Source: UBA8199 sp035358715 (GTDB taxonomy: Bacteria; Verrucomicrobiota; Verrucomicrobiia; Limisphaerales; UBA8199). Taken from it: a stretch of DNA of 11,140 nt. Every line of letters begins with the position of its first letter. Position 1 is the first letter of the stretch. The translations under genes were made by a program, and so were the position numbers. Below are positions 1 through 5,476 of the stretch, one piece after another. The notes beneath the pieces are model-generated. The model made no database searches and was not told where the DNA came from. It saw nothing but the letters and a program-made list of their open reading frames with translations. The DNA lies in the NCBI GenBank assembly GCA_035358715.1, contig DAOPPX010000146.1:1-11140 (forward strand), in the 5' to 3' direction.

Positions 1-1113
1 TCATTGGTAGGCCGAGGGGTCAACGTTGCGAACCGGGATGCGCTGGCGGAAGAGCTGGACCCGGCTGCTGATGTTTGTGCGCTGGAGATAGGCGAGCTGG
101 GCGGCGGGCGCGCCGACGGCGTTGTAGCGTTCCCAGGTGCGCTGGTCGAGGATGCCAAGCTCCATATCCACGCAAGCCGGGACGGCGTTGCTCAGGAAGT
201 AACAGCCGGCCAGGGTATCCGGGTAACGGGAGCTGGCCTGGGTCCACGCTCCCCGGACCGCGCCAAAGGTCCATGGCCGGGTCAAGCCGTTATCGGCACG
301 GTAGAACGCGTTGGTATTGACGCCGTCGCTGAAAATGGGAAAGCCGTTGGGCGCGAAGGCGCGGAGGTAGAAGTGGACGACGCCATCGCAGATGCGGTTG
401 GAAATAATGCGGGAGTTGGCCGAGCCCGAGACGCAGGCGGCCTGAAAGGCGCGGAACATGACGGTCGGGTCGGCGGGAAGCCCGTCCGCGCGCAGCACAT
501 TGGTTCTGATGCTGAACCGGTAGAGTGAGCCGGCGCTGAGTTGGCCGGGGCCGGACTCGGCCAGCCAGAGGCGGCCGTCGGCGTCGTTAGTGCGGACGCA
601 GTAGCCGATGCCCTCCCAGGTCTGGTTGTCCCGCAGCAGCATGAAGCAGTCCTGGAGCAGATTGGTCCGCTGCATGGCGCTGCCGGGCAGCGGCTGGATC
701 AAGGGGTTGCCGGTGGGGAGTTGGACGCAGAAGTTGACGCCGTGGGGATAAGGGTAGCCGGCGGGGGTGATCTGCTCGATCTCGCGCGGGAGCATTTCCG
801 TGACCGCCCGGCCAGCTTCGAGCAGGTCCACCTGGCTCATGCTCTGGCGGAAGGCGCGCTGCACCTGCGTGAACATCGCGTACAAGCCCAGGATGATGAA
901 AGACAGCAGGGCGACGGTGACGAGGATCTCGACAAGGGTGAAGCCGGCGTTACGAACCGGAGCGCCGACTTGCAGTCGGCTTAAAATGGCCGAAGGCATC
1001 AGCGGGGCGCTGTGGTTACCGGTCACCCGAAGCCGACTGCAAGTCGGCGCTCCGCCCCGGGCGGCGTGGTCCGTGGTCTGTGGTCCGTGGTCAGTAGTCA
1101 GGGGGGAGTTCAC
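1..1113 (-). CDS. GspJ-like minor pseudopilin (resembles Verru_Chthon cassette protein C)
   Basis: A 370-residue prepilin-type protein ending in TGA at positions 3-1. The class III signal is clear: an NAG|FTLVE site with predicted cleavage G57/F58 and Glu62 as the +5 glutamate. A hydrophobic helix follows (about 58-80), then 'QVQRAFRQSMSQVDLLEAGRAVTEM', the pattern of GspJ-type minor pseudopilins. The rest is an extracytoplasmic domain I cannot assign further. The chosen start is GTG, overlapping the upstream stop (GTGA, 1113-1110), which suggests translational coupling; no Shine-Dalgarno is visible. An in-frame ATG at 999 would give a normal 19-residue leader, also without a Shine-Dalgarno. 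The 57-residue leader is unusual: it is encoded by a heptamer array (1065-1099) and a perfect 25-bp inverted repeat. Sure of a pseudopilin; less sure of the J class and of the start. Confidence 0.85.
   Translation of the reverse strand: MNSPLTTDHGPQTTDHAARGGAPTCSRLRVTGNHSAPLMPSAILSRLQVGAPVRNAGFTLVEILVTVALLSFIILGLYAMFTQVQRAFRQSMSQVDLLEAGRAVTEMLPREIEQITPAGYPYPHGVNFCVQLPTGNPLIQPLPGSAMQRTNLLQDCFMLLRDNQTWEGIGYCVRTNDADGRLWLAESGPGQLSAGSLYRFSIRTNVLRADGLPADPTVMFRAFQAACVSGSANSRIISNRICDGVVHFYLRAFAPNGFPIFSDGVNTNAFYRADNGLTRPWTFGAVRGAWTQASSRYPDTLAGCYFLSNAVPACVDMELGILDQRTWERYNAVGAPAAQLAYLQRTNISSRVQLFRQRIPVRNVDPSAYQ
958..1054. repeat. Paired REP-like palindromes (perfect 25-bp inverted repeat)
   Basis: The 25 bases at 958-982 are the exact inverse of 1030-1054, separated by 47 bp. 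Each arm is itself a small palindrome: GCCGACT and AGTCGGC around a TGC loop. This is the architecture of a REP pair. It lies wholly inside the leader-coding part of the GspJ-like gene and stays in frame. The ATG at 999 sits in the loop. Confidence 0.85.
1065..1099. repeat. Heptamer array CGTGGTC, 5 units
   Basis: Three exact CGTGGTC units, one TGTGGTC and one AGTAGTC run without gaps. On the minus strand they encode TTDHGPQTTDH near the N-terminus of the GspJ-like protein. Confidence 0.8.
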
Positions 1114-1979
1114 GGCGTTTTGACGTAGTTGCGGGGTTCGAAGAAGTAGAGCGGATGGCCGATGTCATTGGTCTGCACAAGCCGGCCGCCCACGGTCGTG
1201 CGGAAGCTCTGGGAGCCCTGGCCAAGCTGCCCCCGAGAGCGGAGCGGCCAGCGGAAGAGCAGGCGCACGTCGTGCAGGTTGTCCTGGAGATTGTTGGCTA
1301 TCGCCAGGTCGGCCGGGGAAACAATCCAGGCCGGGTCAACGTGGTTGGTCCAGTAGGGAACCACCTCCGACGTCAGGCGATAGCTGAGGGCGAAGTCCTG
1401 CACGTCGCGGTTGTCCTGGGGAAACTTCTCGCTGGCCGGGCCGCTCAGGGAACGGACATAAGCGTTGACCCGGTTGCTGAGGAAGCCCGAGTGGCCCCAC
1501 CGCCCTCCCGAAGGCAGCATGTACTTGGGCGTGCTCAGGAGGCCCACGATGCGGAGGCCGTTAGTCAAGGGAAACTCAGGGGTAGTGGAGGATCCGGTAA
1601 GGGTGTACCAGTTTATCCAGCTACTCACCACTGCCATGTGCTGGTCATACTCGACCACATGATTGGTGATGGCCACGACGTAGTTGGTGAGGTAATCGAG
1701 GCCCCGGGCGCCGTTGCGGATGGCGTCCATGAGCAGGGTGGCGTCCTGGTTGATGATGGTTTCCTCGCGGTTGTCCTTTTGCGTGTTCATGCCGATGGGC
1801 AGCACGCCGATGATGGCGACCATGGCAAACGCAATGATGGCAAGACTGATCGCGATCTCGACCATCGTAAAGGCCCGGCAAGTGCGGAGTCCGGAGTGCG
1901 GAATGCGGAATCCGCATTCGCGCAAACCGACCGTCTGCATTCCGCACTCCGCACTCCGCGTTCCGCATTGTATTCTCAT
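1110..1979 (-). CDS. GspI-like minor pseudopilin (resembles Verru_Chthon cassette protein B)
   Basis: A 289-residue protein with a prepilin signal: RA|FTMVE, cleavage A36/F37, Glu41 at +5. The helix that follows ends in 'VLPIGMNTQKDNREETI' (about residues 55-71), a pattern I associate with the Verrucomicrobial B-type cassette protein and with GspI. The C-terminal 'FRWPLRSRG' and 'FRTTVGGRLV' stretches fit that family. The ATG overlaps the preceding stop as ATGA (1979-1976), with AAAGGTG just upstream (1988-1982), so this start is well supported. The 36-residue leader lacks the usual short basic form. It is encoded by two opposed arrays of a CCGCACT-type heptamer and is rich in Cys and Arg. 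Expected to be an inner-membrane-anchored minor pseudopilin in a complex with its H- and J-like neighbours. An alternative start is Met14, inside the same repeats. Confidence 0.86.
   Translation of the reverse strand: MRIQCGTRSAECGMQTVGLRECGFRIPHSGLRTCRAFTMVEIAISLAIIAFAMVAIIGVLPIGMNTQKDNREETIINQDATLLMDAIRNGARGLDYLTNYVVAITNHVVEYDQHMAVVSSWINWYTLTGSSTTPEFPLTNGLRIVGLLSTPKYMLPSGGRWGHSGFLSNRVNAYVRSLSGPASEKFPQDNRDVQDFALSYRLTSEVVPYWTNHVDPAWIVSPADLAIANNLQDNLHDVRLLFRWPLRSRGQLGQGSQSFRTTVGGRLVQTNDIGHPLYFFEPRNYVKTP
1881..1965. repeat. Opposed heptamer arrays in the GspI-like leader
   Basis: AGTGCGG-type heptamers run from 1881 to about 1908, and inverse CACTCCG-type heptamers from 1938 to about 1965. The segments 1885-1905 and 1938-1958 are inverse copies with one mismatch in 21. 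The pair therefore forms a hairpin just after the start codon of the GspI-like gene, in its leader-coding part. Confidence 0.8.
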
Positions 1980-2896
1980 TGCACCTTTCTGCGCTCGACC
2001 CGGGCGCGACCGGTAAGGGGGTCTATGTGAACCAGGCTGTAGTTTTCGAGGGTATTGCCGGGCGGCCGCTCGGTCACCAGCGGCGGCTGGGGCAGCGCCG
2101 TCTTGGTATCCTGGTCGCGGGCGAAGGTGACGCTTCCCTCGGAGACCGGGATGAGCTCCGGTTGCCCCTCCTGCCCGGACTGCCGGACCAGCGATCCCAT
2201 GGCGTCAAAGGCAATATAGGGCAGCCAAACGGCCACGCTCACGGGATCGTGCTCCGAGGGGAAGGGTATGTTGTTGGTAACGGAGAAAGCGGGGACGAGC
2301 AACGGCACCCCCGGGGGTTTGAGGGTGGTGTTGGTGAGCGTCAGGCCCGGCCAGAACTTGCCGAGCGGAATGTAGGCGCCCTGGGGCAGAGTCTTCCAGG
2401 AGGAAAGGTAACGGGGCGTGCGCACGCCGGGCTGATCGCCCACGCTGCGCAAGGTGACGAAGGCATACCCGACAAGTTGTTTGTCCAGCAACGGCCGGAC
2501 CCGGTCCAGGTCCGCGCCGCTCAGGCCCGCGAAGCAGTTGGTGGGCACGAAGACCATATAGACGGTGGTGCGCTGGCTCATGGCGAGCTGGCGGGCACGG
2601 CTGACGGCGTCGAGCAATTCCCGTGTGCCGGCCACCTTCGCGTTGGGCTTGAGGCCCCGGATGGCCGGGAGGGAGACCGCGGCCAGGATGCCCATGATGG
2701 CGATGACCGCGAGCAGCTCCAGGAGCGTGAAGGCCCAGGAAGTGCGGAGTGCGGAGTGCGGAGTGCGGAGTGCGGAGTGCGGAGTGCGGAATGCGCCACA
2801 CGTGTTGCGTGAGACGCGATGCGTGGTGCGTGGTGCGTGAAGCGGGATTCCGCATTCCGCACTCTGCCTTCTGCCTTCTGCCTTCTGCCTTCGCAT
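1976..2896 (-). CDS. GspH-like minor pseudopilin (resembles Verru_Chthon cassette protein D)
   Basis: A 306-residue prepilin-type protein. The site is WA|FTLLE (cleavage A55/F56, Glu60), followed by 'LLAVIAIMGILAAVSLPAI' as the membrane helix. The next segment, 'GTRELLDAVSRARQLAMSQRTTVYMVFV', is the typical GspH/FimT helix leading into a beta-strand. Near the C-terminus, 'YIAFDAMGSLV' and 'VHIDPLTGRARV' fit the H fold. The start is supported by GGAAG seven bases upstream (2908-2904), inside the end of the previous gene, with only 4 bp between genes. The 55-residue leader is odd: it is built from CTGCCTT, GCGTGGT and CCGCACT heptamers, and the last array encodes a repeating HSALRTP peptide. 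No ATG, GTG or TTG codon lies in frame between the CCGCACT array and the cleavage site, so translation must cross the repeats. Role inferred: minor pseudopilin. Confidence 0.86.
   Translation of the reverse strand: MRRQKAEGRRQSAECGIPLHAPRTTHRVSRNTCGAFRTPHSALRTPHSALRTSWAFTLLELLAVIAIMGILAAVSLPAIRGLKPNAKVAGTRELLDAVSRARQLAMSQRTTVYMVFVPTNCFAGLSGADLDRVRPLLDKQLVGYAFVTLRSVGDQPGVRTPRYLSSWKTLPQGAYIPLGKFWPGLTLTNTTLKPPGVPLLVPAFSVTNNIPFPSEHDPVSVAVWLPYIAFDAMGSLVRQSGQEGQPELIPVSEGSVTFARDQDTKTALPQPPLVTERPPGNTLENYSLVHIDPLTGRARVERRKVQ
1982..1988 (-). promoter_or_regulatory. Ribosome binding site of the GspI-like gene
   Basis: AAAGGTG lies just upstream of ATG 1979, inside the end of the GspH-like gene. Spacing is short (AGG to ATG four bases), but the ATGA overlap supports coupled initiation. 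Confidence 0.5.
2741..2789. repeat. Seven perfect AGTGCGG heptamers
   Basis: Seven uninterrupted identical copies of AGTGCGG (CCGCACT in the coding sense), followed by one variant (AATGCGC). Three units make 21 bases and one peptide period, read as HSALRTP, ending two residues before the prepilin cleavage site. This is the most homogeneous, and so probably the youngest or most mutable, array in the window. Confidence 0.92.
2814..2841. repeat. GCGTGGT heptamer array
   Basis: Two exact GCGTGGT units (2821-2827, 2828-2834) are flanked by the variants ACGCGAT and GCGTGAA. It is part of the composite repeat region that encodes the GspH-like leader. Confidence 0.6.
2864..2891. repeat. Four CTGCCTT heptamers at the GspH-like start
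   Basis: Four exact CTGCCTT units (AAGGCAG in the coding sense) begin two bases after the ATG at 2896 and encode the QKAEGRRQ-type N-terminus. Confidence 0.85.
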
Positions 2897-2900
2897 ACTA

Positions 2901-3773
2901 TTACTTCCAGCTCACAATGTTGTCTTTGTTGGCGCCCCTGTTGGCCGGGGTGGGCGGATCAATCATGGCATCCGGGCCGGCAGACCAAATCATCACGGGC
3001 GCGTTGGCTTCGTAGTGAGGGCTGCCGCCGCTCGTGGGGATCAGGCCGTTGAGGCCGCGCTTGGGGTCGGTCGGGTCGGCTGAGACCGAGGCTTCATGGT
3101 AGAACGCATCGCAGGCCTTGTCGTCAAAGTTCAGGTCAATGGTGATAATGTAAGGGTTGCCCCAGGGATCGCGGTAGGTGCCGTCGGTGCCGACGCCGGG
3201 CAACCTGTTATTGCCAGCCATGGTGACGTTGAGATAGCGGTTCCTGTTGGGGTTCTTGACGTGGTCTTTGTTGATGGTGGGCCGGTTGGGCGAGTCAGGC
3301 CAGGACTCGATGTCCAGCAAAACCGCCATGACTTCGGAGTTGTTGGTCTGGTAGTTGCCCGGCGAGGTGATTCTGTGCAGGCCGTTAGTCGTGCTAAAGC
3401 CCTCGTCCAGGGGGTTAAGACCGGCCGGGCCCTCGCACACGACGCCTTTGGTGCCGTAGGTGAAGTCCTCCGGCCCTCCCGGCGCGGCCGCGGCGGCGTT
3501 CATGGCGGCAGTGGAGACGGGGAATTTGCTGTAGTCGGCCTCGTACGAGTGAATGGCGTTGGCAATGCTGCCGACGTCCAGTTGCGCCTTCCGGGACTGG
3601 GCCTGCACCTTGGCCCGGAACAGGGCGGGCAAAAGCAACGCCGCCAGAATGGCGATGATGGCAATCACGACGAGCAGCTCGATCAGCGTGAAGCCCTGGA
3701 AAGGACGCCGGGGAGCGCCCTGGGGGCGCGGTGAGCCGGAACGAGGGAGAGTATTAGTATTATTGTGTTTCAT
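2901..3773 (-). CDS. gspG: GspG-like major pseudopilin
   Basis: A 290-residue pseudopilin. The canonical site QG|FTLIELLVVIAIIAIL has cleavage at G27/F28 and Glu32, and the helix continues into 'ALLLPALFRAKVQAQSRKAQ' and 'IANAIHSYEADYSKFP', the hallmark N-terminal region of GspG. The C-terminus 'WSAGPDAMIDPP' (263 onward) and 'NKDNIVSW' (282-289) matches the GspG C-terminal loop, known in characterised members to bind calcium. The protein is about twice the usual GspG length, through a longer middle domain. I start at ATG 3773, which gives a 27-residue basic leader. The frame stays open to 4076, but that extension is spacer DNA with no pseudopilin character. No clear Shine-Dalgarno precedes 3773. 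Its stop lies 4 bp before the H-like gene. Expected to be the main fibre subunit, or one of two. Confidence 0.88.
   Translation of the reverse strand: MKHNNTNTLPRSGSPRPQGAPRRPFQGFTLIELLVVIAIIAILAALLLPALFRAKVQAQSRKAQLDVGSIANAIHSYEADYSKFPVSTAAMNAAAAAPGGPEDFTYGTKGVVCEGPAGLNPLDEGFSTTNGLHRITSPGNYQTNNSEVMAVLLDIESWPDSPNRPTINKDHVKNPNRNRYLNVTMAGNNRLPGVGTDGTYRDPWGNPYIITIDLNFDDKACDAFYHEASVSADPTDPKRGLNGLIPTSGGSPHYEANAPVMIWSAGPDAMIDPPTPANRGANKDNIVSWK
2904..2908 (-). promoter_or_regulatory. Ribosome binding site deciding the GspH-like start
   Basis: GGAAG lies inside the last codons of the gspG-like gene, seven bases before ATG 2896. It supports the long-leader start, and so translation through the heptamer arrays. 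Confidence 0.6.
3715..3729. repeat. Small GC palindrome in the gspG leader
   Basis: GCGCCC and GGGCGC form a 6-bp stem around a TGG loop. It lies in the Pro/Arg-rich leader-coding part of the GspG-like gene, between the ATG and the cleavage site. It may be a minor member of the repeat elements in the other leaders, or chance in GC-rich DNA. Confidence 0.4.
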
Positions 3774-4093
3774 AGGCTTGGTTGGCGCGCGGAAGCGCCG
3801 GTTGCGGAGTTCGTGTTTCGTGAGAGGCAAGGTGTAGTCCTGGGAACGTGTGTTGCGGGCATGAACAACGATCTGCAGACGCCAGGCGCAATCCTGCCAG
3901 GCTATCGGCACCCGGCGGGAAATGGCACCACCCCAACCGGGGGCGGATGAACCCAGATCAGAAGCACCCGCGGAGGGAATTGCCGCGGCCACAGTCCGCG
4001 CCGAGGACCTTGCCCCGGCCCTGGATGGGCGGGGGCTGGAATCTCGCGCGGGGAATCTGTGTTTGGCTGGGTTCATCTGTGGCTCGAATTGAA
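3774..4093. other. 320-bp gene-free spacer between the two GspG-like genes
   Basis: I see no convincing gene here. The spacer contains GATGAACCCAG at 3946-3956 and its exact inverse at 4067-4077, so a roughly 130-bp segment is bracketed by an 11-bp inverted repeat. The enclosed DNA is very GC-rich with short palindromic patches. I found no good -10/-35 pair on the minus strand, so I cannot say where a transcript of the gspG-like gene at 3773 would begin if it is not read through from upstream. Confidence 0.5.
3946..4077. repeat. Segment bracketed by an 11-bp inverted repeat
   Basis: GATGAACCCAG (3946-3956) and CTGGGTTCATC (4067-4077) are perfect inverse copies about 110 bp apart. The outer arm edges are similar (AGATC on one side, ATCTG on the other). 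This could be a small non-autonomous repeat, a remnant, or chance. I saw no target-site duplication. Confidence 0.4.
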
Positions 4094-4834
4094 TTACCAG
4101 TAAGGGGTGCTGACGACGAGCGGACGATCGCTCCAGTTGCAGATACGGTTGGTCTTGCCGCCTGCATCCACGTCAATCCAAAGGTCGAAGGAGTTGAGGT
4201 TGTTGGTCGGGCTGGAGGAGTTGTAGCGCCAGGGATTGAGCTTGGCGCCGACGGCGTTCTTATAAATCAGCGGGCCGTCGAGGTTGGCCCCCAGGAGGTT
4301 GCAAACCGGGACCGCTGAGGTTCCATTGGTGATGGCCAGGAATTGGCCGGGCTTGAGACCCTTGAGGAACGAGACCGCGTTGACGGCTTCGTCGCCGCCG
4401 GTGCGGGCGCAGTTCAGGAAGCCGGTGACGTTCGGTCCGAATACGGCGGGGAGAGAGCCGTCGGCAATCTGGGCGCTGCCATCCAGGGTCTGGAATACGC
4501 CGCTGGAGTTGGTGGTGCCGAGCAGCTCGTAATAGAGCTGGTTGAGGGCATAGGGGTCGGGGTTGGCGCTGATCCGGTTGTCAGGCGGGTAGTGGCCGAA
4601 CCTGTCTTTGTAGCGCTCGATGGCGGTTTCGACTTGTGTCATCTCGCTCTTGGCCCGGGCGCGCAGCATCGAGAGCTTGGCGGCGCGCAGCGCCGGGAAC
4701 GTCAACGCGGCGAGGAGGCCGATGACAGCCAAGACGACCAGCAGCTCGATCAGCGTAAACGCGCGGGCCGCGCGTGGTGCTTGGAGCTCCCTTCCACCTT
4801 CCGCCGGCTTCATTCTGCATTCTGCATTCTTCAT
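4094..4834 (-). CDS. Second GspG-like pseudopilin
   Basis: From ATG 4834 this is a 246-residue pseudopilin with RA|FTLIELLVVLAVIGLLAAL (cleavage A25/F26, Glu30), then 'RAKSEMTQVETAIERYKDRFGHYPPDN', the amphipathic helix and 'GxYPP' turn of GspG-type proteins. The C-terminus 'FDLWIDVDAGGKTNRICNWS' also fits. I prefer 4834 because AAGGGAG lies eight bases upstream (4849-4843). The frame also has ATG 4852, which overlaps the antitoxin stop as ATGA but lacks a Shine-Dalgarno, and ATG 4813. These starts sit in a run of CAGAATG heptamers, so start codons recur every 7 bp. With either upstream start the gene directly follows the antitoxin, suggesting co-transcription. It could be a second fibre subunit or a GspG-like protein of separate function. 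Confidence 0.87.
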   Translation of the reverse strand: MKNAECRMKPAEGGRELQAPRAARAFTLIELLVVLAVIGLLAALTFPALRAAKLSMLRARAKSEMTQVETAIERYKDRFGHYPPDNRISANPDPYALNQLYYELLGTTNSSGVFQTLDGSAQIADGSLPAVFGPNVTGFLNCARTGGDEAVNAVSFLKGLKPGQFLAITNGTSAVPVCNLLGANLDGPLIYKNAVGAKLNPWRYNSSSPTNNLNSFDLWIDVDAGGKTNRICNWSDRPLVVSTPYW

Positions 4835-4852
4835 TCTGCATTCTCCCTTCAT
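4811..4852. repeat. CATTCTG heptamer array carrying serial start codons
   Basis: Six heptamer steps: CATTCTG, CATTCTG, CATTCTT, CATTCTG, CATTCTC, CCTTCAT. In the coding sense each of the first five ends in ATG, so start codons fall every 7 bp and cycle through all three frames. ATGs 4852, 4834 and 4813 are in the pseudopilin frame; those at 4841, 4827 and 4820 are not. Confidence 0.85.
4843..4849 (-). promoter_or_regulatory. Ribosome binding site favouring ATG 4834
   Basis: AAGGGAG lies eight bases before ATG 4834 and overlaps the antitoxin stop. It is the best Shine-Dalgarno near this gene, and it is the reason for choosing 4834 over 4852. Confidence 0.55.
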
Positions 4853-5136
4853 CGTTCGCGCAGTTCGGATTCCAATCGTTCACTGAGCCATTGCTTGATC
4901 ATGCTTTGGTAATTCAAGTAGCGGGACTGGGCCAGGCGTTTGATGCGGGCCAGCATCCGCGCGTCAATGCGCAGAGAGATGGCCACGGAGCCGGCTGCAT
5001 CCGAGGGCGCGGCCACCGCGCCTTCCATCAGGCGCAGGTCGGGCTTGTTCTCCGCCCAGAATCCAGCCTCGGCCTCTTCGCTGTCGAAGATGGGCACTTC
5101 TTCCCATTTGGCGATTGCGCGCATTGTCTGACTCAC
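4849..5136 (-). CDS. brnA: BrnA/CopG-like ribbon-helix-helix antitoxin
   Basis: A 95-residue protein. The N-terminal 'VPIFDSEEAEAGFW' (14-27) is the toxin-contacting motif of CopG/BrnA-type antitoxins. The C-terminal 'VAISLRIDARMLARIKRLAQ' onward (51-90) is a ribbon-helix-helix DNA-binding domain, in which the first strand would read the operator and the helices dimerise. It follows the BrnT-like gene in the toxin-first order known for brnTA. The start is GTG 5136; ATG 5124 is an alternative giving 91 residues, with a weak GTGAG upstream. Its TGA overlaps an ATG of the pseudopilin frame (4852-4849). Expected to neutralise the toxin and repress the promoter at about 5477-5509. Family assignment is by motif recall. 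Confidence 0.8.
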   Translation of the reverse strand: MSQTMRAIAKWEEVPIFDSEEAEAGFWAENKPDLRLMEGAVAAPSDAAGSVAISLRIDARMLARIKRLAQSRYLNYQSMIKQWLSERLESELRER

Positions 5137-5173
5137 TTAATTCATCTGGTTTGGCTTCGCTCGCTGCCGGCGC

Positions 5174-5461
5174 CTACTGCGCCAGGGCCTGATCCACTTT
5201 GCGTTGATAAAAGAACCGTTCCTCGGGCTCGAATGGCCGGGCAAAGAGCACGCGGGCCAGCTTGCCGTTGGTCCGATACACGCTGAAGATGCCGACGCCC
5301 CCCGCCGAGACTCCCAGGTTGAAAAACCGCGCCTGCACGGCAAAGCGCGCCGAATCCGGCAGGAGTCGAATGGCAAACGGGTCCTCAAACGATTCCTCGA
5401 TTTCCTGCAACGTCAAAGAGCTGTCTAAATTGAAGGGCGGATTATTCCAATCAAAGTCCAT
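5174..5461 (-). CDS. brnT: BrnT-like toxin of a type II toxin-antitoxin pair
   Basis: A 95-residue protein of typical BrnT (DUF497) length. Characterised BrnT is a RelE-fold ribonuclease that halts translation. Visible features are an N-terminal 'MDFDW', 'EIEESFEDPFAIRLLPD' (20-36) matching the conserved F-x-DP region, 'VYRTNGKLARVLFARP' (61-76) matching the basic beta-strand core, and a C-terminal 'ERFFYQRK'. The usual K-x-x-K-H-G-V segment near residue 12 is absent, so this is a divergent member or a sister family. ATG 5461 lies only about 10 bases from the predicted transcription start, with no strong Shine-Dalgarno. The antitoxin follows after a 37-bp gap. The gene order and a following CopG-type partner strengthen the assignment; activity is unproven. 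Confidence 0.75.
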   Translation of the reverse strand: MDFDWNNPPFNLDSSLTLQEIEESFEDPFAIRLLPDSARFAVQARFFNLGVSAGGVGIFSVYRTNGKLARVLFARPFEPEERFFYQRKVDQALAQ

Positions 5462-5476
5462 ACTGGCTCAATTGTC

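Noticed and set aside
2741..2789. CRISPR-like array
   Set aside because: Units are 7 bp with no spacers. It is a simple tandem repeat inside a coding frame.
1155..2812. Plus-strand ORFs of about 280-290 codons opposite the pseudopilin genes
   Set aside because: They mirror genuine pseudopilin genes with strong prepilin motifs. The translations are His/Gly/Asp-rich with no family features.
3774..4076. 101-codon N-terminal extension of the GspG-like frame
   Set aside because: It translates spacer DNA, including an inverted-repeat arm, and would bury the prepilin signal at about residue 128. ATG 3773 gives a normal leader.
3774..4093. Promoter for the gspG-like gene
   Set aside because: No acceptable -10/-35 pair was found on the minus strand. 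TACACC-like hexamers lack a partner at proper spacing.
5137..5388. Alternative minus-strand ORF overlapping brnT
   Set aside because: It is frame-shifted relative to the BrnT-like gene and Arg/Ser-rich with no recognisable motif; the BrnT frame explains this region.
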